Positions 41,779 to 52,660 of a DNA stretch of 64,000 nucleotides are shown here, one piece after another (within the stretch, counting starts at the first letter, position 1; each line of letters begins with the position of its first letter). Position numbers and translations under genes: made by a program. Source of the DNA: Pseudolactococcus chungangensis CAU 28 = DSM 22330 (lineage in GTDB: Bacteria > Bacillota > Bacilli > Lactobacillales > Streptococcaceae); NCBI RefSeq assembly GCF_002441885.1, contig NZ_JXJT01000007.1, positions 35,698 to 99,697 of the forward strand, read 5' to 3'. The notes beneath the pieces were generated by a model. It saw nothing but the letters and a program-made list of their open reading frames with translations, was not told where the DNA came from and did not search any database.

Positions 41779-41920
41779 GCATTATTTTGATTTTTTTGTA
41801 AACTGCTATTATTAGTGGAATTATACGAAATATCCCATATCTATTAAGGTTGTCACATTTTTTAATACCAAGAAATGCCGACTATTAAACACGAATTAAT
41901 AAATTGTTGAGCAATATATA

Positions 41921-41957
41921 TGCAAACGTTTGCAAATTATCTTTATTATGTTAAACT
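41921..41957 (+). promoter_or_regulatory. promoter and perfect operator before the maltogenic GH13 genes
   Basis: Perfect palindrome TGCAAACGTTTGCA (41921-41934) overlapping the -35 TTGCAA (41930-41935); 16-bp spacer; TAAACT (41952-41957) preceded by TGT. Binding of a LacI-type repressor or CcpA would block RNA polymerase. Confidence 0.8.
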
Positions 41958-42013
41958 ATTTTTGAAAGCAGTTTAACATCTTATTTTTTAGATAAATAGA
42001 GGAGAACATGATT

Positions 42014-43789
42014 ATGAACTTATCAGCCATTTACCATCGCCCTGAATCAGAATATGCCTATCTCTACACAGCAAGCGAAATGCGCGTCCGTGTTCGCACA
42101 GCTTTAGATGATATTGCCAAAATCGTCATTGTATCAGGCGATCCTTATGAGACGTTAAATGGTGTTTGGCAAAAAGAGCCAGATGTTGAAATGACACGAG
42201 GACTTGCGACAGAAACGCATCAATACTGGGAGGCAAAGCTCTATGCGCCACACAATCGTTTGAATTACGGTTTTAATATTACAGGACTTGATGGAGAAGT
42301 ACTTTTCTATGGGGATCAAGGCTTTGAACCGTTAATTGATGAAGCGTCGGATACAAAGGACGCTCTCATGGGCTCGAATGTCTATTTCAAAATGCCTTAT
42401 TTCCAAGAAATTGATCGTTTTAAAGCACCTGAATGGGTCAAGAAAACCATTTGGTACCAGATTTTTCCTGAGCGCTTTGCGAATGGTGACTCGTCAAATG
42501 ATAATGAGGGGACACTTCCTTGGAATCCAGATGATCATCCAACACGTGAGGCTTTTTATGGTGGTGACCTACGTGGTGTGATTGATCACTTAGATCATTT
42601 GGTCGATTTAGGCATCAATGGCATTTATTTCAATCCGATTTTTGAGGCACCAACCAATCATAAGTATGACACAAGAAACTATTTAGAAATCGACCCGCAT
42701 TTTGGGACGAAAGCTGATTTTAAAGAATTAGTTGATAAGGCGCATGCGCGTGGCATTAAAATCATGTTAGATGCTGTTTTTAATCATATAGGGGATGAAA
42801 GTCCAGAATGGTTGGATGTGTTGGAAAATGGTAAGCAATCTAAGTATGCTGATTGGTTTCACATTCATTCTTGGCCAATTACGACGACACCAAAAAGCGA
42901 ATATGACGATGATTCAAATTATGAAACCTTTGCCTTTACGCGCCACATGCCTAAACTCAATACAGCTAATCCCGAAGTTCAAGATTATTTATTAGAGATT
43001 AGTACCTATTGGATTCGTGAATTTGGTATTGATGCTTGGCGAATTGATGTGGCAAATGAAGTGGATCATCATTTCTGGAAAAGATTTTACAAGACAGTCA
43101 CTGCCATTGAACCAGACTTTTATATTCTAGGTGAAATTTGGACAAGTGCACAGCCGTGGCTCAATGGCGATGAGTTCAATGGTGTGATGAACTATGCCTT
43201 TACGGGGTCAATTATTGATTATTTTGCCAAGAGAAAAATATCAGCAGATAAACTTATCAGCAATCTCAATGTCCAACTCATGCTCAATCGGGATCAAACC
43301 AATCAAATGATGTATAATTTATTAGATTCTCACGATGCACCACGTGTTCTCAGTCTTGCTAATGGTGATAAAGACATTGTCAAACAAATGTATGCCTTTA
43401 TGTTCCTGCAACAAGGCACACCGGATATCTACTATGGCAGTGAGTACGCCATGACTGGCGATAATGACCCTGATAATCGTAAACCGATGGAGTGGCGACC
43501 TGATAAGCAGGATCAGGATATGTATGCCTTCATGAAGGCTTTAATCCAACTTCGTAAAGACCAGTTGGCGGTTCTTGTTGATGGCGATTTGGCTTGGCGT
43601 GTTGAGGGAGATATTGTGAGCTTTACGCGTAGTCTATTAGGTACTCGATTAACAGCTACTTTCAATGCGAGTGTGGCAACTTATGAGATGTCAATTGATA
43701 AAGGTCAAGTGATTTTTGCTAATCATTTGAGTGATGGCATCTTAGAACCTAAAGGATTTGTTGTTATTTTAGAAAGTGAGACCGTCTAA
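42014..43789 (+). CDS. neopullulanase/cyclomaltodextrinase-type GH13 enzyme
   Basis: 591 residues, cytosolic (no signal). An N-terminal CBM34-like domain (about 1-120, QYWEAKLYAPHNRLNYGF) precedes the GH13 barrel, the hallmark of the neopullulanase/cyclomaltodextrinase group. Catalytic contexts: DAWRIDVANEV (nucleophile Asp), ILGEIWTSA (acid Glu) and NLLDSHDAPR (third Asp); MLDAVFNHIG is region I. Hydrolyses imported cyclodextrins, maltodextrins or pullulan fragments to maltose. ATG 42014 is favoured because GAGGAG lies 8 bases upstream. Ends TAATG, overlapping the next start. Confidence 0.9.
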   Translation: MNLSAIYHRPESEYAYLYTASEMRVRVRTALDDIAKIVIVSGDPYETLNGVWQKEPDVEMTRGLATETHQYWEAKLYAPHNRLNYGFNITGLDGEVLFYGDQGFEPLIDEASDTKDALMGSNVYFKMPYFQEIDRFKAPEWVKKTIWYQIFPERFANGDSSNDNEGTLPWNPDDHPTREAFYGGDLRGVIDHLDHLVDLGINGIYFNPIFEAPTNHKYDTRNYLEIDPHFGTKADFKELVDKAHARGIKIMLDAVFNHIGDESPEWLDVLENGKQSKYADWFHIHSWPITTTPKSEYDDDSNYETFAFTRHMPKLNTANPEVQDYLLEISTYWIREFGIDAWRIDVANEVDHHFWKRFYKTVTAIEPDFYILGEIWTSAQPWLNGDEFNGVMNYAFTGSIIDYFAKRKISADKLISNLNVQLMLNRDQTNQMMYNLLDSHDAPRVLSLANGDKDIVKQMYAFMFLQQGTPDIYYGSEYAMTGDNDPDNRKPMEWRPDKQDQDMYAFMKALIQLRKDQLAVLVDGDLAWRVEGDIVSFTRSLLGTRLTATFNASVATYEMSIDKGQVIFANHLSDGILEPKGFVVILESETV

Positions 43790-45057
43790 TGGCAGTAGAT
43801 ACATCAAAAACACTTAGAGGACAAGTTATTTATTCGATTTTTCCACGTAATTTCAGTGCGGCTGGTACATTTGCAGCGATTGAGCCTGAGCTCGACCGCA
43901 TCAAGGCACTAGGCACTGACATCATCTGGCTCATGCCGATTCATCCGATTGGGAAAGTCAATCGTAAGGGGGCTCTCGGCTCACCCTATGCGATTCAGGA
44001 CTATCGTGAAGTCAACCCAGAGTATGGCACAAAAGCCGATTTCGTACAGTTGACTGAGGCGATTCACGCGAGAGGTATGAAAGTCATTATTGATGTCGTT
44101 TATAACCATACCTCGCCTGATTCTTGGCTCATCCAGCATCATCCCGAGTGGTTCTATCGTAAGCCTAACGGAGATTTTGGCAACAAGACTGGGGATTGGA
44201 CGGATGTCAAAGACTTGGATTATAGTCTGAGCCATGACCTCTGGGAGTATCAAATTGAAACCCTTCAGATGTGGGCAGAATTTGTGGATGGTTTTCGATG
44301 TGATGTCGCATCTCTTGTTCCGCTAGATTTCTGGCTTGAGGCACGTCAAGCTGTGGCTAAAGTACGCCCTGATGCAGTCTGGTTATCCGAATCGGTGGAA
44401 GAAAGTTTCGTCAGCTATAACAGAAGTCAAGGTCAAACCGCACTTTCAGAATCTGAGATTTTTCAAGCCTTTGATATGGCTTATGACTATGATGTTTTTG
44501 AGATTTTTAACGGTGTTTTAACAGGCAAACGCAGTTTAGCAGATTATGCTGAGGCGCTGACACGTCAAACCGTCATTTATCCGGATAATTATATCAAGAT
44601 GCGTTATCTGGAAAACCATGATAATTTCCGTGCCGCAGCCTTGATTTCTGACCCTGAAAAACTCGCAACTTGGACAGCTTTCATCTATTTTCAACAAGGC
44701 ACAACACAACTTTATGCCGGCCAAGAAGTGCATGCCAAACACATCCCAAGTCTTTTTGACGCGGACAAGGTGGACTGGCAAACTGGCCTTGATCAGAGTG
44801 ACTATCTGGCAAGATTAGCAGAGATTACCTCAGCAGAAATTTTTAAGACTGGCTATTACACGATTAAAGCAGATGGTCAAGCACTGATTGGCAAATATGT
44901 TTTAGGAGATGAGATAATCGTTGGTCTTTTCCCAGTTCAGGGTATTGGCATTACACATCTCAATGGCAAGTATGAAGATTTGCTGACAGGTGATATTGTT
45001 CAGAGTAACAATGGCAAGGTCGCCTTTCATCAGGCGATGATTTTGAAAGAAATTTAA
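43789..45057 (+). CDS. alpha-amylase family (GH13) glycosidase
   Basis: 422 residues, cytosolic. GH13 regions: IIDVVYNHTSPDS (I), DGFRCDVASLVP (II, nucleophile Asp), WLSESVEE (III, Glu) and RYLENHDN (IV, Asp). A short C-terminal beta domain follows. It is smaller than typical alpha-glucosidases and resembles intracellular maltodextrin-active amylases of lactic acid bacteria. Translation is coupled to the upstream enzyme by a 1-base overlap. Confidence 0.88.
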   Translation: MAVDTSKTLRGQVIYSIFPRNFSAAGTFAAIEPELDRIKALGTDIIWLMPIHPIGKVNRKGALGSPYAIQDYREVNPEYGTKADFVQLTEAIHARGMKVIIDVVYNHTSPDSWLIQHHPEWFYRKPNGDFGNKTGDWTDVKDLDYSLSHDLWEYQIETLQMWAEFVDGFRCDVASLVPLDFWLEARQAVAKVRPDAVWLSESVEESFVSYNRSQGQTALSESEIFQAFDMAYDYDVFEIFNGVLTGKRSLADYAEALTRQTVIYPDNYIKMRYLENHDNFRAAALISDPEKLATWTAFIYFQQGTTQLYAGQEVHAKHIPSLFDADKVDWQTGLDQSDYLARLAEITSAEIFKTGYYTIKADGQALIGKYVLGDEIIVGLFPVQGIGITHLNGKYEDLLTGDIVQSNNGKVAFHQAMILKEI

Positions 45058-45074
45058 TTGTGTAGCAACTATTG

Positions 45075-45107
45075 AACATAGTCGTCAAAAATGACGGCTA
45101 TGTTTTT
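45075..45107 (+). terminator. terminator after the GH13 pair
   Basis: AACATAGTCGTCA / TGACGGCTATGTT with one wobble and a 4-nt loop, then T5. Confidence 0.88.
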
Positions 45108-45124
45108 GCTATTTAGACTAAAAG

Positions 45125-45154
45125 TTGATTATTGTCAGTAAACCATGGTAGAAT
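45125..45154 (+). promoter_or_regulatory. promoter of LacI-type regulator
   Basis: TTGATT (45125-45130), 18-bp spacer ending in TGG, TAGAAT (45149-45154). No LacI-type palindrome was noticed at this promoter. Confidence 0.55.
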
Positions 45155-45203
45155 TGAAAAAACGAATGTACAAAATTCAAGGATAATTATTGGGGAATCA
45201 AGC

Positions 45204-46247
45204 ATGGTATCAATCAAAGAAATAGCAAAATATACGGGAGCTAGCCCGACAACGGTTTCAAACGTGATTCATGGTAGAACGGGGAAAGTCTCTCGGGAAA
45301 AATTTCAACAGATTCAAGCCGCACTCGAGAAGTTTAATTATAGCGAGCAGATGGCTGGACGTATCTTGGCTAACAACGGGTCTCGTATTATCGGTCTCAT
45401 TATTCAAGATAATATTGGTTTAATGGATCGAGAATTTAGCAACCCCTATGTTGGGGAATTAACACAAGCCATTGAATATCATGTACGTAAGCAAGGGTAT
45501 TATTTGATGTATCATAAATCTCAATCTTTTGATGAAAGTTTGCGGATGATGCAGTCTTGGCAGATGGAGGGCGTGATTTTGTCAGGGTTTCAACCGCGTG
45601 AGATTGCGCAATGGTATCAGTACCTCAAGACACCGGCTGTTTTTTTAGATGTTTTTCAAGATGAAACGGTTGATGTGGCAGCTGAAATCTGCAATGTCGG
45701 GCTTGATGATAAAGTGGCAGCTGCCAAGATGACGGCATATCTGATACAAGCAGGTCATAAGGAAATTGCCTTTTTATCACGTGGTAAACCAGAGAGATGG
45801 CAAGGCGTTGACGCACAACGTCGAGATGGTGTCTTACAAAAAATGGCAGACCATGGTTTGTCAACCTCAAGTGTTTGTCAGGGTTTGCCTAACTATTTTT
45901 CTGATATAGAAGAATGGATAGACGCCTATATTCAGCGTCAATTTGATGGGAAAACAGCTTTATTTTTTGCATCAGATTTGTTAGCAGCGCTTGCTTTATC
46001 TCGTATTCAAGCCGCAGGTTTGACAATACCTAATGATATTTCAATTGTCGGATTTGACGGCAATATTTTGAGTCGATTTGCCTCACCAAAATTAACCACC
46101 ATTGCCCAAGATGTGAATTTGAAAGCCGAGAAGGCGCTAACAATGCTATTTCAGAAAATTAATTTAGAACCTATTCTAGTGCATAATATCCAGATATCAG
46201 GCACCTTGATTGAAGGAAATACTGTCAAACAGCTCATATCTAAATAG
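45204..46247 (+). CDS. LacI/GalR-family transcriptional regulator
   Basis: 347 residues: N-terminal HTH (VSIKEIAKYTGASPTTVSNVIHGRTGKVS) with hinge helix (AGRILANNGSRIIGLI) and a periplasmic-binding-type sensor domain. It lies directly upstream of the Lpl-type importer and is its most likely regulator, acting at the GTGTTRCGWAACAC sites. Open frame extends 24 codons upstream, but GGGGA is 8 bases before ATG 45204, where the HTH begins. The inducer is unknown. Confidence 0.88.
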   Translation: MVSIKEIAKYTGASPTTVSNVIHGRTGKVSREKFQQIQAALEKFNYSEQMAGRILANNGSRIIGLIIQDNIGLMDREFSNPYVGELTQAIEYHVRKQGYYLMYHKSQSFDESLRMMQSWQMEGVILSGFQPREIAQWYQYLKTPAVFLDVFQDETVDVAAEICNVGLDDKVAAAKMTAYLIQAGHKEIAFLSRGKPERWQGVDAQRRDGVLQKMADHGLSTSSVCQGLPNYFSDIEEWIDAYIQRQFDGKTALFFASDLLAALALSRIQAAGLTIPNDISIVGFDGNILSRFASPKLTTIAQDVNLKAEKALTMLFQKINLEPILVHNIQISGTLIEGNTVKQLISK

Positions 46248-46322
46248 TCTACAAAGTATTTATTCCTGATGATAATGTTCATTGGGGATTTTTTGATAAT
46301 CATTAAAAACAATATTTTAACC

Positions 46323-46385
46323 TGAAAACGCTTGCAATTTATTTTAAAGTGTGATATGATTAGCTAAAGGTGTTACGAAACACTT
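46323..46385 (+). promoter_or_regulatory. promoter of Lpl-type operon: cre, -35/-10 and first operator
   Basis: cre-like TGAAAACGCTTGCA (46323-46336) overlaps -35 TTGCAA (46332-46337); 17-bp spacer; TATGAT (46355-46360). The palindrome GTGTTACGAAACAC (46370-46383) covers the expected transcription start. Confidence 0.78.
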
Positions 46386-46486
46386 GTTGTATCTAGGACA
46401 TTGTTCGTTTGTCTGGATAGTGCATGAAATATGAGGATATGCAGTTAAATTATCATCAATTAGTGCATCGTTATTATTTTTTTGTT

Positions 46487-46510
46487 AATAGGTGTTGCGT
46501 AACACCTATT
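46487..46510 (+). promoter_or_regulatory. second operator palindrome of Lpl-type operon
   Basis: Palindrome centred on GTGTTGCGTAACAC, with arms extended to 10 bp on each side (AATAGGTGTT / AACACCTATT). It repeats the motif at 46370-46383 about 117 bp away, in the leader 42 bases before the start codon; loop formation by a tetrameric LacI-type repressor is possible. Remaining sequence of 46386-46486 shows no gene. Confidence 0.7.
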
Positions 46511-46551
46511 GGAGAACAAATCAGTTGATACTTGAAAAGGAGAAATTCAAG

Positions 46552-48219
46552 ATGGCAAATTGTAAGAAAAAATTGGTTTCAGCTCTTATGTTGGGCACAG
46601 CTGTTTTAGCATTTACAGCTTGTGGCAATAAAGACGATGCTGCGTCGACAACTAAGGATGGCAAACTTATCATCACTTTAGGGCGACAAACGACTGCAGA
46701 CCCTAAGTTACCTAAAGGTGATACTTACGAATCAAACGCTTACACACGAGCAGTTGATAAAAAATTTAATGTTAAAATCAAAGATAAATTTGAAGCTAAT
46801 GGTGATGACTATACGCGACAAGTATCACTTGCTATCGCTTCAGGTGACATTCCAGATATGATGGTCGTATCTCGTGATGAGATGAAAGAGCTGTATGAAA
46901 ACGATTTGATTGAAAATATGACGGATATTTACAAAAAGAAAGCCAGTAAAGGGATTAAAGAAGCTTACGAGTCTTACAACAATCGGCCGCTTGAAGATGG
47001 TACCTTTGATGATAAGCTCATGGGCTTACCTGCAACTGCTGGAGATTTAGGACCTTCGCTTTTCTGGATTCGTGACGACTGGGCGCAAAAACTCGGACTT
47101 AAACTTGATGCAGATGGTAATGGGGCGATTACAATCAATGAGTTACATGATACAGCTAAAGCGTTTTCGGAACAGAACCCTGGTGGGACAGCTAAAAACA
47201 CAGGTTTGGCCTTGGCACCGACATTAATATCAGCCAACTATGGCGGCTCAGCTTACACATCAATGGGCATTGGGGATGCCTTGGGAGCTCATCCTGGTTT
47301 TTGGCTGACTGGTGACGATGGGAAAGTCGTTAATGGTACCGTGAGTAGTCAAACCAAAGAACTTTTAGCCTTGCTCAATGGTTGGTATAAAGAAGGCATA
47401 TTAGACAAGCAATTTGGCACAAGAACATGGGATGATATATCAGCCATGGTTGTCAATGGAGAAACAGGTATTATTCCTGGACCATGGCATATTCCAGATT
47501 GGCAATTATTTCAGACCAAAGAAAAAAATAAAGAAGCTAGCTTTAAAGCCTATGCTCTTGAAAATGCAGCAGGCAAGGTTACGACCATTCAAAATAATCC
47601 AACAGGTAATTTTGTTGTTGTCCGTAAGGGGTTTAAAAAACCTGAACTTGCCATGAAAATCATTAATTTTATCTATGATGAAACGCGTAATGATGCAACA
47701 GCAGCGACAGATTATCCAGAGATTGCTGATTACCGTGCAACAGCAGTAGATGGCACATCACGTCCCTTTAATATCGAGATTAATCCGTCAACAGAGCTTT
47801 TAGAAACAGTATCTGATGCGCAAGCTGTTTTAAATGGAAAAAAATCAGCAGATACTGTTAAATACCCAGATACACGCACACTCATTACAACACTTGAAAC
47901 CTATCTAAAAACCCCAGCAACTGCTAGTTCGACAGATTGGGCAACATACACTTCTCGAATTATCGGAGTTAATGATGTAATGGTCAAAGTTAGAAATGAA
48001 GGTATCTTTTCGGAAACTGAGTCACCTTATTTTGGTACGACGAAAACACTTGAAGAAAAAGGTGCAGATTTGGATAAATTACGCGAAGAGACCTTTATGA
48101 AAATGGTGACAGGTGCAAAACCAATCTCTGACTTCGACAGTTTTGTGAAACAATGGTACAAACAAGGTGGCACAGCTGTTACTAAGGAAGTCCAAAAAGA
48201 AGTAGACGCTAAAAAATAA
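46552..48219 (+). CDS. extracellular solute-binding lipoprotein (LplA type)
   Basis: 555 residues; signal ends LAFTACGNK with lipidated Cys24. The length and the pattern (DNLIENMTDIYKKKASKGIKE, NPTGNFVVVRKGFKKPELAMK) fit the long LplA/YtcQ-type binding proteins that pair with LplB and LplC permeases and take up complex oligosaccharides. Contains an EF-hand-like DADGNGAITINEL (about residues 182-194), a likely calcium site. RBS AAGGAG, 9 bases before ATG. Ligand unknown; the neighbouring alpha-glucosidases suggest an alpha-gluco-oligosaccharide. Confidence 0.88.
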   Translation: MANCKKKLVSALMLGTAVLAFTACGNKDDAASTTKDGKLIITLGRQTTADPKLPKGDTYESNAYTRAVDKKFNVKIKDKFEANGDDYTRQVSLAIASGDIPDMMVVSRDEMKELYENDLIENMTDIYKKKASKGIKEAYESYNNRPLEDGTFDDKLMGLPATAGDLGPSLFWIRDDWAQKLGLKLDADGNGAITINELHDTAKAFSEQNPGGTAKNTGLALAPTLISANYGGSAYTSMGIGDALGAHPGFWLTGDDGKVVNGTVSSQTKELLALLNGWYKEGILDKQFGTRTWDDISAMVVNGETGIIPGPWHIPDWQLFQTKEKNKEASFKAYALENAAGKVTTIQNNPTGNFVVVRKGFKKPELAMKIINFIYDETRNDATAATDYPEIADYRATAVDGTSRPFNIEINPSTELLETVSDAQAVLNGKKSADTVKYPDTRTLITTLETYLKTPATASSTDWATYTSRIIGVNDVMVKVRNEGIFSETESPYFGTTKTLEEKGADLDKLREETFMKMVTGAKPISDFDSFVKQWYKQGGTAVTKEVQKEVDAKK

Positions 48220-48245
48220 GGTGGATGCCTAGAATTGGAGAAGTA

Positions 48246-49199
48246 ATGGCTACAAATCAAGACCTATCGCTAGCAACTAGCCAAGAATCAAAAAAACAGC
48301 CCATGCCGAATCGTGAACGAAAAAATCAGGTCATGTTTCATTTGATGATGATTCCAGGACTCTTATTCTTGATCATCTTTACCTATGTGCCGATGGCAGG
48401 GGTTGCCATGGCTTTTCAAAATTATATTCCTGCCAAAGGTTTACTAGGGTCTCATTGGATTGGATTGGCACACTTCCAACGCTTGTTTTCACTACCAGAT
48501 GTTGGCTTGTTATTTCGCAATACAATCGTGATAGCACTTGGTAAAATAATGATTGGAACAGTCTTATCAATCATATTTGCCATTTTGTTAAATGAAATTA
48601 GAGTGATTTTTCTAAAAAAATCAGTGCAGACTATTGTTTATCTACCTCATTTTCTATCCTGGGTTGTCCTATCCGCAGTTGTGATGAACATGTTCAATTT
48701 AGACGGTTCTATCACCCAAATGTTGGAAGCGATTGGGTTGAAAAACTTGAACTTTCTAGGTTCTAATAAACTCTTTCAGCCCTTGTTGGTTGGAACAGAT
48801 GTTTGGAAGGAGTTTGGCTATAGTTCCGTCGTTTATTTAGCAGCAATTACGTCAATTGATCCAGGTCTATATGAGGCGGCGTCAATTGATGGTGCAAGTT
48901 GGTTTAGAAAAGTCTGGCATGTGACCTTACCAGGTATGATGACGATCATTTTACTCTTGGCTATCATGAATCTACCCAATATTTTAAATGCTGGATTTGA
49001 TCAAGTCTATAATCTGTATTCACCGATGGTTTATGAGTCTGGTGATATCCTAGATACCTACGTTTATCGTGTCGGCTTGATTGGTCGTCAATATTCATTT
49101 GGTACAGCAGTAGGGCTCTTTAAGGCAGTGATTGGTGCTGTATTGATGATAGGGGCCAATGAAATCGCCGGTCGTTACACAGACCGTAAAATGTTTTAG
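48246..49199 (+). CDS. sugar ABC transporter permease (LplB type)
   Basis: 317 residues with six helices after a Lys/Gln-rich start. EAA loop EAASIDGASWFRKVW at about residue 215. The YVPMAGVAMAFQNY region is typical of LplB/YtcP-family permeases. ATG 48246 with GGAGAAG directly upstream is chosen over an in-frame start seven codons earlier. Partner of the LplC-type gene at 49214. Confidence 0.9.
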   Translation: MATNQDLSLATSQESKKQPMPNRERKNQVMFHLMMIPGLLFLIIFTYVPMAGVAMAFQNYIPAKGLLGSHWIGLAHFQRLFSLPDVGLLFRNTIVIALGKIMIGTVLSIIFAILLNEIRVIFLKKSVQTIVYLPHFLSWVVLSAVVMNMFNLDGSITQMLEAIGLKNLNFLGSNKLFQPLLVGTDVWKEFGYSSVVYLAAITSIDPGLYEAASIDGASWFRKVWHVTLPGMMTIILLLAIMNLPNILNAGFDQVYNLYSPMVYESGDILDTYVYRVGLIGRQYSFGTAVGLFKAVIGAVLMIGANEIAGRYTDRKMF

Positions 49200-49213
49200 A
49201 GCTGGAGGGGTTC

Positions 49214-50095
49214 ATGAAAGAAAAGTTAAATGCGCGGATTATTATTATTTATGCGCTAGTGGTTGGCCTGGGATTAATTTGTCTCTTGCCACTCTGGAAT
49301 ATTGTCGCCATTTCTCTATCAGGTTCTGCGGCTGTTGCAGGTAACAAAGTTGGACTTATCCCAATTGATTTGACTTTCGGAGCTTATCAGAAAATTATGG
49401 GTGATGGTCAATTTTGGCGGTCCTTTGGTATCTCTGTTTTAAGAGTTATAGTGACATTGGCTCTGAATTTGATACTCATCGTGCTGATGGCTTATCCATT
49501 GGCTAAAAGTAAACGAGCTTTTAAAGGGCGTTCGATTTACATGAATATCATGATTTTCGCCATGTTATTCAATGGCGGAATGATTCCGACATATTTGGTC
49601 GTGAAACAGTTAGGTTTACTGAATACAATTTGGGCTTTGATTTTGCCAGGAGCTGTTCCAATTTTCTCCGTAATTTTGGTCATGAATTTCTTTCGAGGCA
49701 TTCCAAAAGCACTTGAAGAGGCAGCAATCATTGATGGGGCGACCCCTTTACAAGTCCTATTCCAGGTATTTATCCCAATTTCTCTGCCGTCACTTGCGAC
49801 AGTATCGCTGTTTTCTATTGTTGGCACCTGGAATGATTTCATGGGTGGTTTAATCTATATTACAAAGGCTGAAAATTACCCTTTGATGACTTATATCCAA
49901 GCCTTAAATGTTAACATTGCAGATGCGATTAAAAACAATGCCTCTGCAGAATCCATTGCTAATCTTGCGCAGCTCTCGGATAAGAATTTAAATGCGGCAA
50001 AAATTATGGTCGCTATCATCCCGCTTTTATTAATCTATCCGATGTTGCAAAAATATTTTGTAACGGGGATGGTTGTTGGCTCTGTCAAAGAATGA
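49214..50095 (+). CDS. sugar ABC transporter permease (LplC/YtcP type)
   Basis: 293 residues, six helices; EAA loop EAAIIDGATPLQVLF near residue 178; FNGGMIPTYLVVKQLGL is diagnostic of LplC/YtcP. Ends VVGSVKE, as in the family. RBS CTGGAGGGG. Forms the translocation path with the LplB-type permease. Confidence 0.9.
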   Translation: MKEKLNARIIIIYALVVGLGLICLLPLWNIVAISLSGSAAVAGNKVGLIPIDLTFGAYQKIMGDGQFWRSFGISVLRVIVTLALNLILIVLMAYPLAKSKRAFKGRSIYMNIMIFAMLFNGGMIPTYLVVKQLGLLNTIWALILPGAVPIFSVILVMNFFRGIPKALEEAAIIDGATPLQVLFQVFIPISLPSLATVSLFSIVGTWNDFMGGLIYITKAENYPLMTYIQALNVNIADAIKNNASAESIANLAQLSDKNLNAAKIMVAIIPLLLIYPMLQKYFVTGMVVGSVKE

Positions 50096-50118
50096 TGTGA
50101 GAGAGGAAAGATATTGCG

Positions 50119-50745
50119 ATGACAAATTTATTTTCATATGACGGTCTCATTTACAAGGTGGGAACTAAAGTTTTTCAGCTCATGGTCTTGAATCTTCTCT
50201 ATCTCATCACTTGCTTGCCAATGGTGACCATTGGTGCAGCAAATACTGCCCTTACTGCGGTAACAATTAAGATGATTGAAGGCAAGACAGGCCATGTCGC
50301 TCTTGATTATTTACGCGCCTTTAAGACGAATTTTAAACTGGCGACTTACTATCATCTGATTTTTACGATGATCAATCTTCTTGTCCTGCTGAATTACCTG
50401 TTTGCTGGTATAGTCGCAATCCCGATACGCCCCTTAGTCTATCTTGCTTTGGGTCTTGCAGGTCTTATCAGTCTTGTCGGGATGACTTTTATCTTTCCAT
50501 ACATTGCCCGCTTTGATGACAATGGTATCACAACGGCTAAGAATGCTTATTTACTGGTATTAAGACATGGGAAAATTTCTTTATTGATTTTAATCGTCAC
50601 GCTTTTACCCATTGTGCTAGCCATGCTGACACCTGTGATGATGGTCTTTGCCATTTACCTGTCAACCTTTATCGGCTTTGCATTGATTGCCTATCTAAAA
50701 AGTTTTTTACTGTTGTCAATTTACCAACAGTATCAATCAAAATAA
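50119..50745 (+). CDS. YesL family (DUF624) membrane protein
   Basis: 208 residues, about five membrane helices. DUF624/YesL proteins accompany Lpl-type oligosaccharide importers in Firmicutes. Signature: FQLMVLNLLYLITCLPMVTIGAANTAL at the start and FPYIARFDDNGITTAKNAYLL in the middle. Role unknown, presumably auxiliary to the transporter. Last gene of the lplABC-like operon. Confidence 0.87.
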   Translation: MTNLFSYDGLIYKVGTKVFQLMVLNLLYLITCLPMVTIGAANTALTAVTIKMIEGKTGHVALDYLRAFKTNFKLATYYHLIFTMINLLVLLNYLFAGIVAIPIRPLVYLALGLAGLISLVGMTFIFPYIARFDDNGITTAKNAYLLVLRHGKISLLILIVTLLPIVLAMLTPVMMVFAIYLSTFIGFALIAYLKSFLLLSIYQQYQSK

Positions 50746-50781
50746 ACTAAAAATTAAAGAAGTTTTAATGTTTTTTAAACG

Positions 50782-50818
50782 TGGTAACGTTTACATCTCC
50801 AATTACTTATGTTAAACT
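50782..50818 (+). promoter_or_regulatory. promoter with LacI-type operator before first alpha-glucosidase
   Basis: TGGTAACGTTTACA (50782-50795) overlapping -35 TTTACA (50790-50795); 17-bp spacer ending in TGT; TAAACT (50813-50818). Confidence 0.75.
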
Positions 50819-50865
50819 GTTACTCATATCCTAAAAAACACATTACAAAATCCTGAGGAGGGTAA

Positions 50866-52488
<1,623 letters not shown>

Positions 52489-52511
52489 ATTTGACTGCTA
52501 GTTGCAAGAAT

Positions 52512-52536
52512 GACCGATGCTTATCGGTCTTTTTTG
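52512..52536 (+). terminator. terminator after first alpha-glucosidase
   Basis: GACCGAT / ATCGGTC with a 4-nt loop and T run. Confidence 0.88.
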
Positions 52537-52598
52537 TCAGGCGGAGATAGGGTTATGAAGATGAAATAAATAAAAGTTGTATAGGATAGCAAAGTTAC

Positions 52599-52628
52599 TT
52601 GACAATGCAAACGTTTGCATTGTATAAT
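52599..52628 (+). promoter_or_regulatory. promoter with perfect operator inside the spacer
   Basis: TTGACA (52599-52604), 18-bp spacer, TATAAT (52623-52628); the palindrome TGCAAACGTTTGCA fills 52606-52619 between the two boxes. A half-site TTGCAAACG follows at 52631. A consensus promoter fully dependent on relief from repression. Confidence 0.85.
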
Positions 52629-52660
52629 AGTTGCAAACGATGAGTTAGGATGGGTGACAT

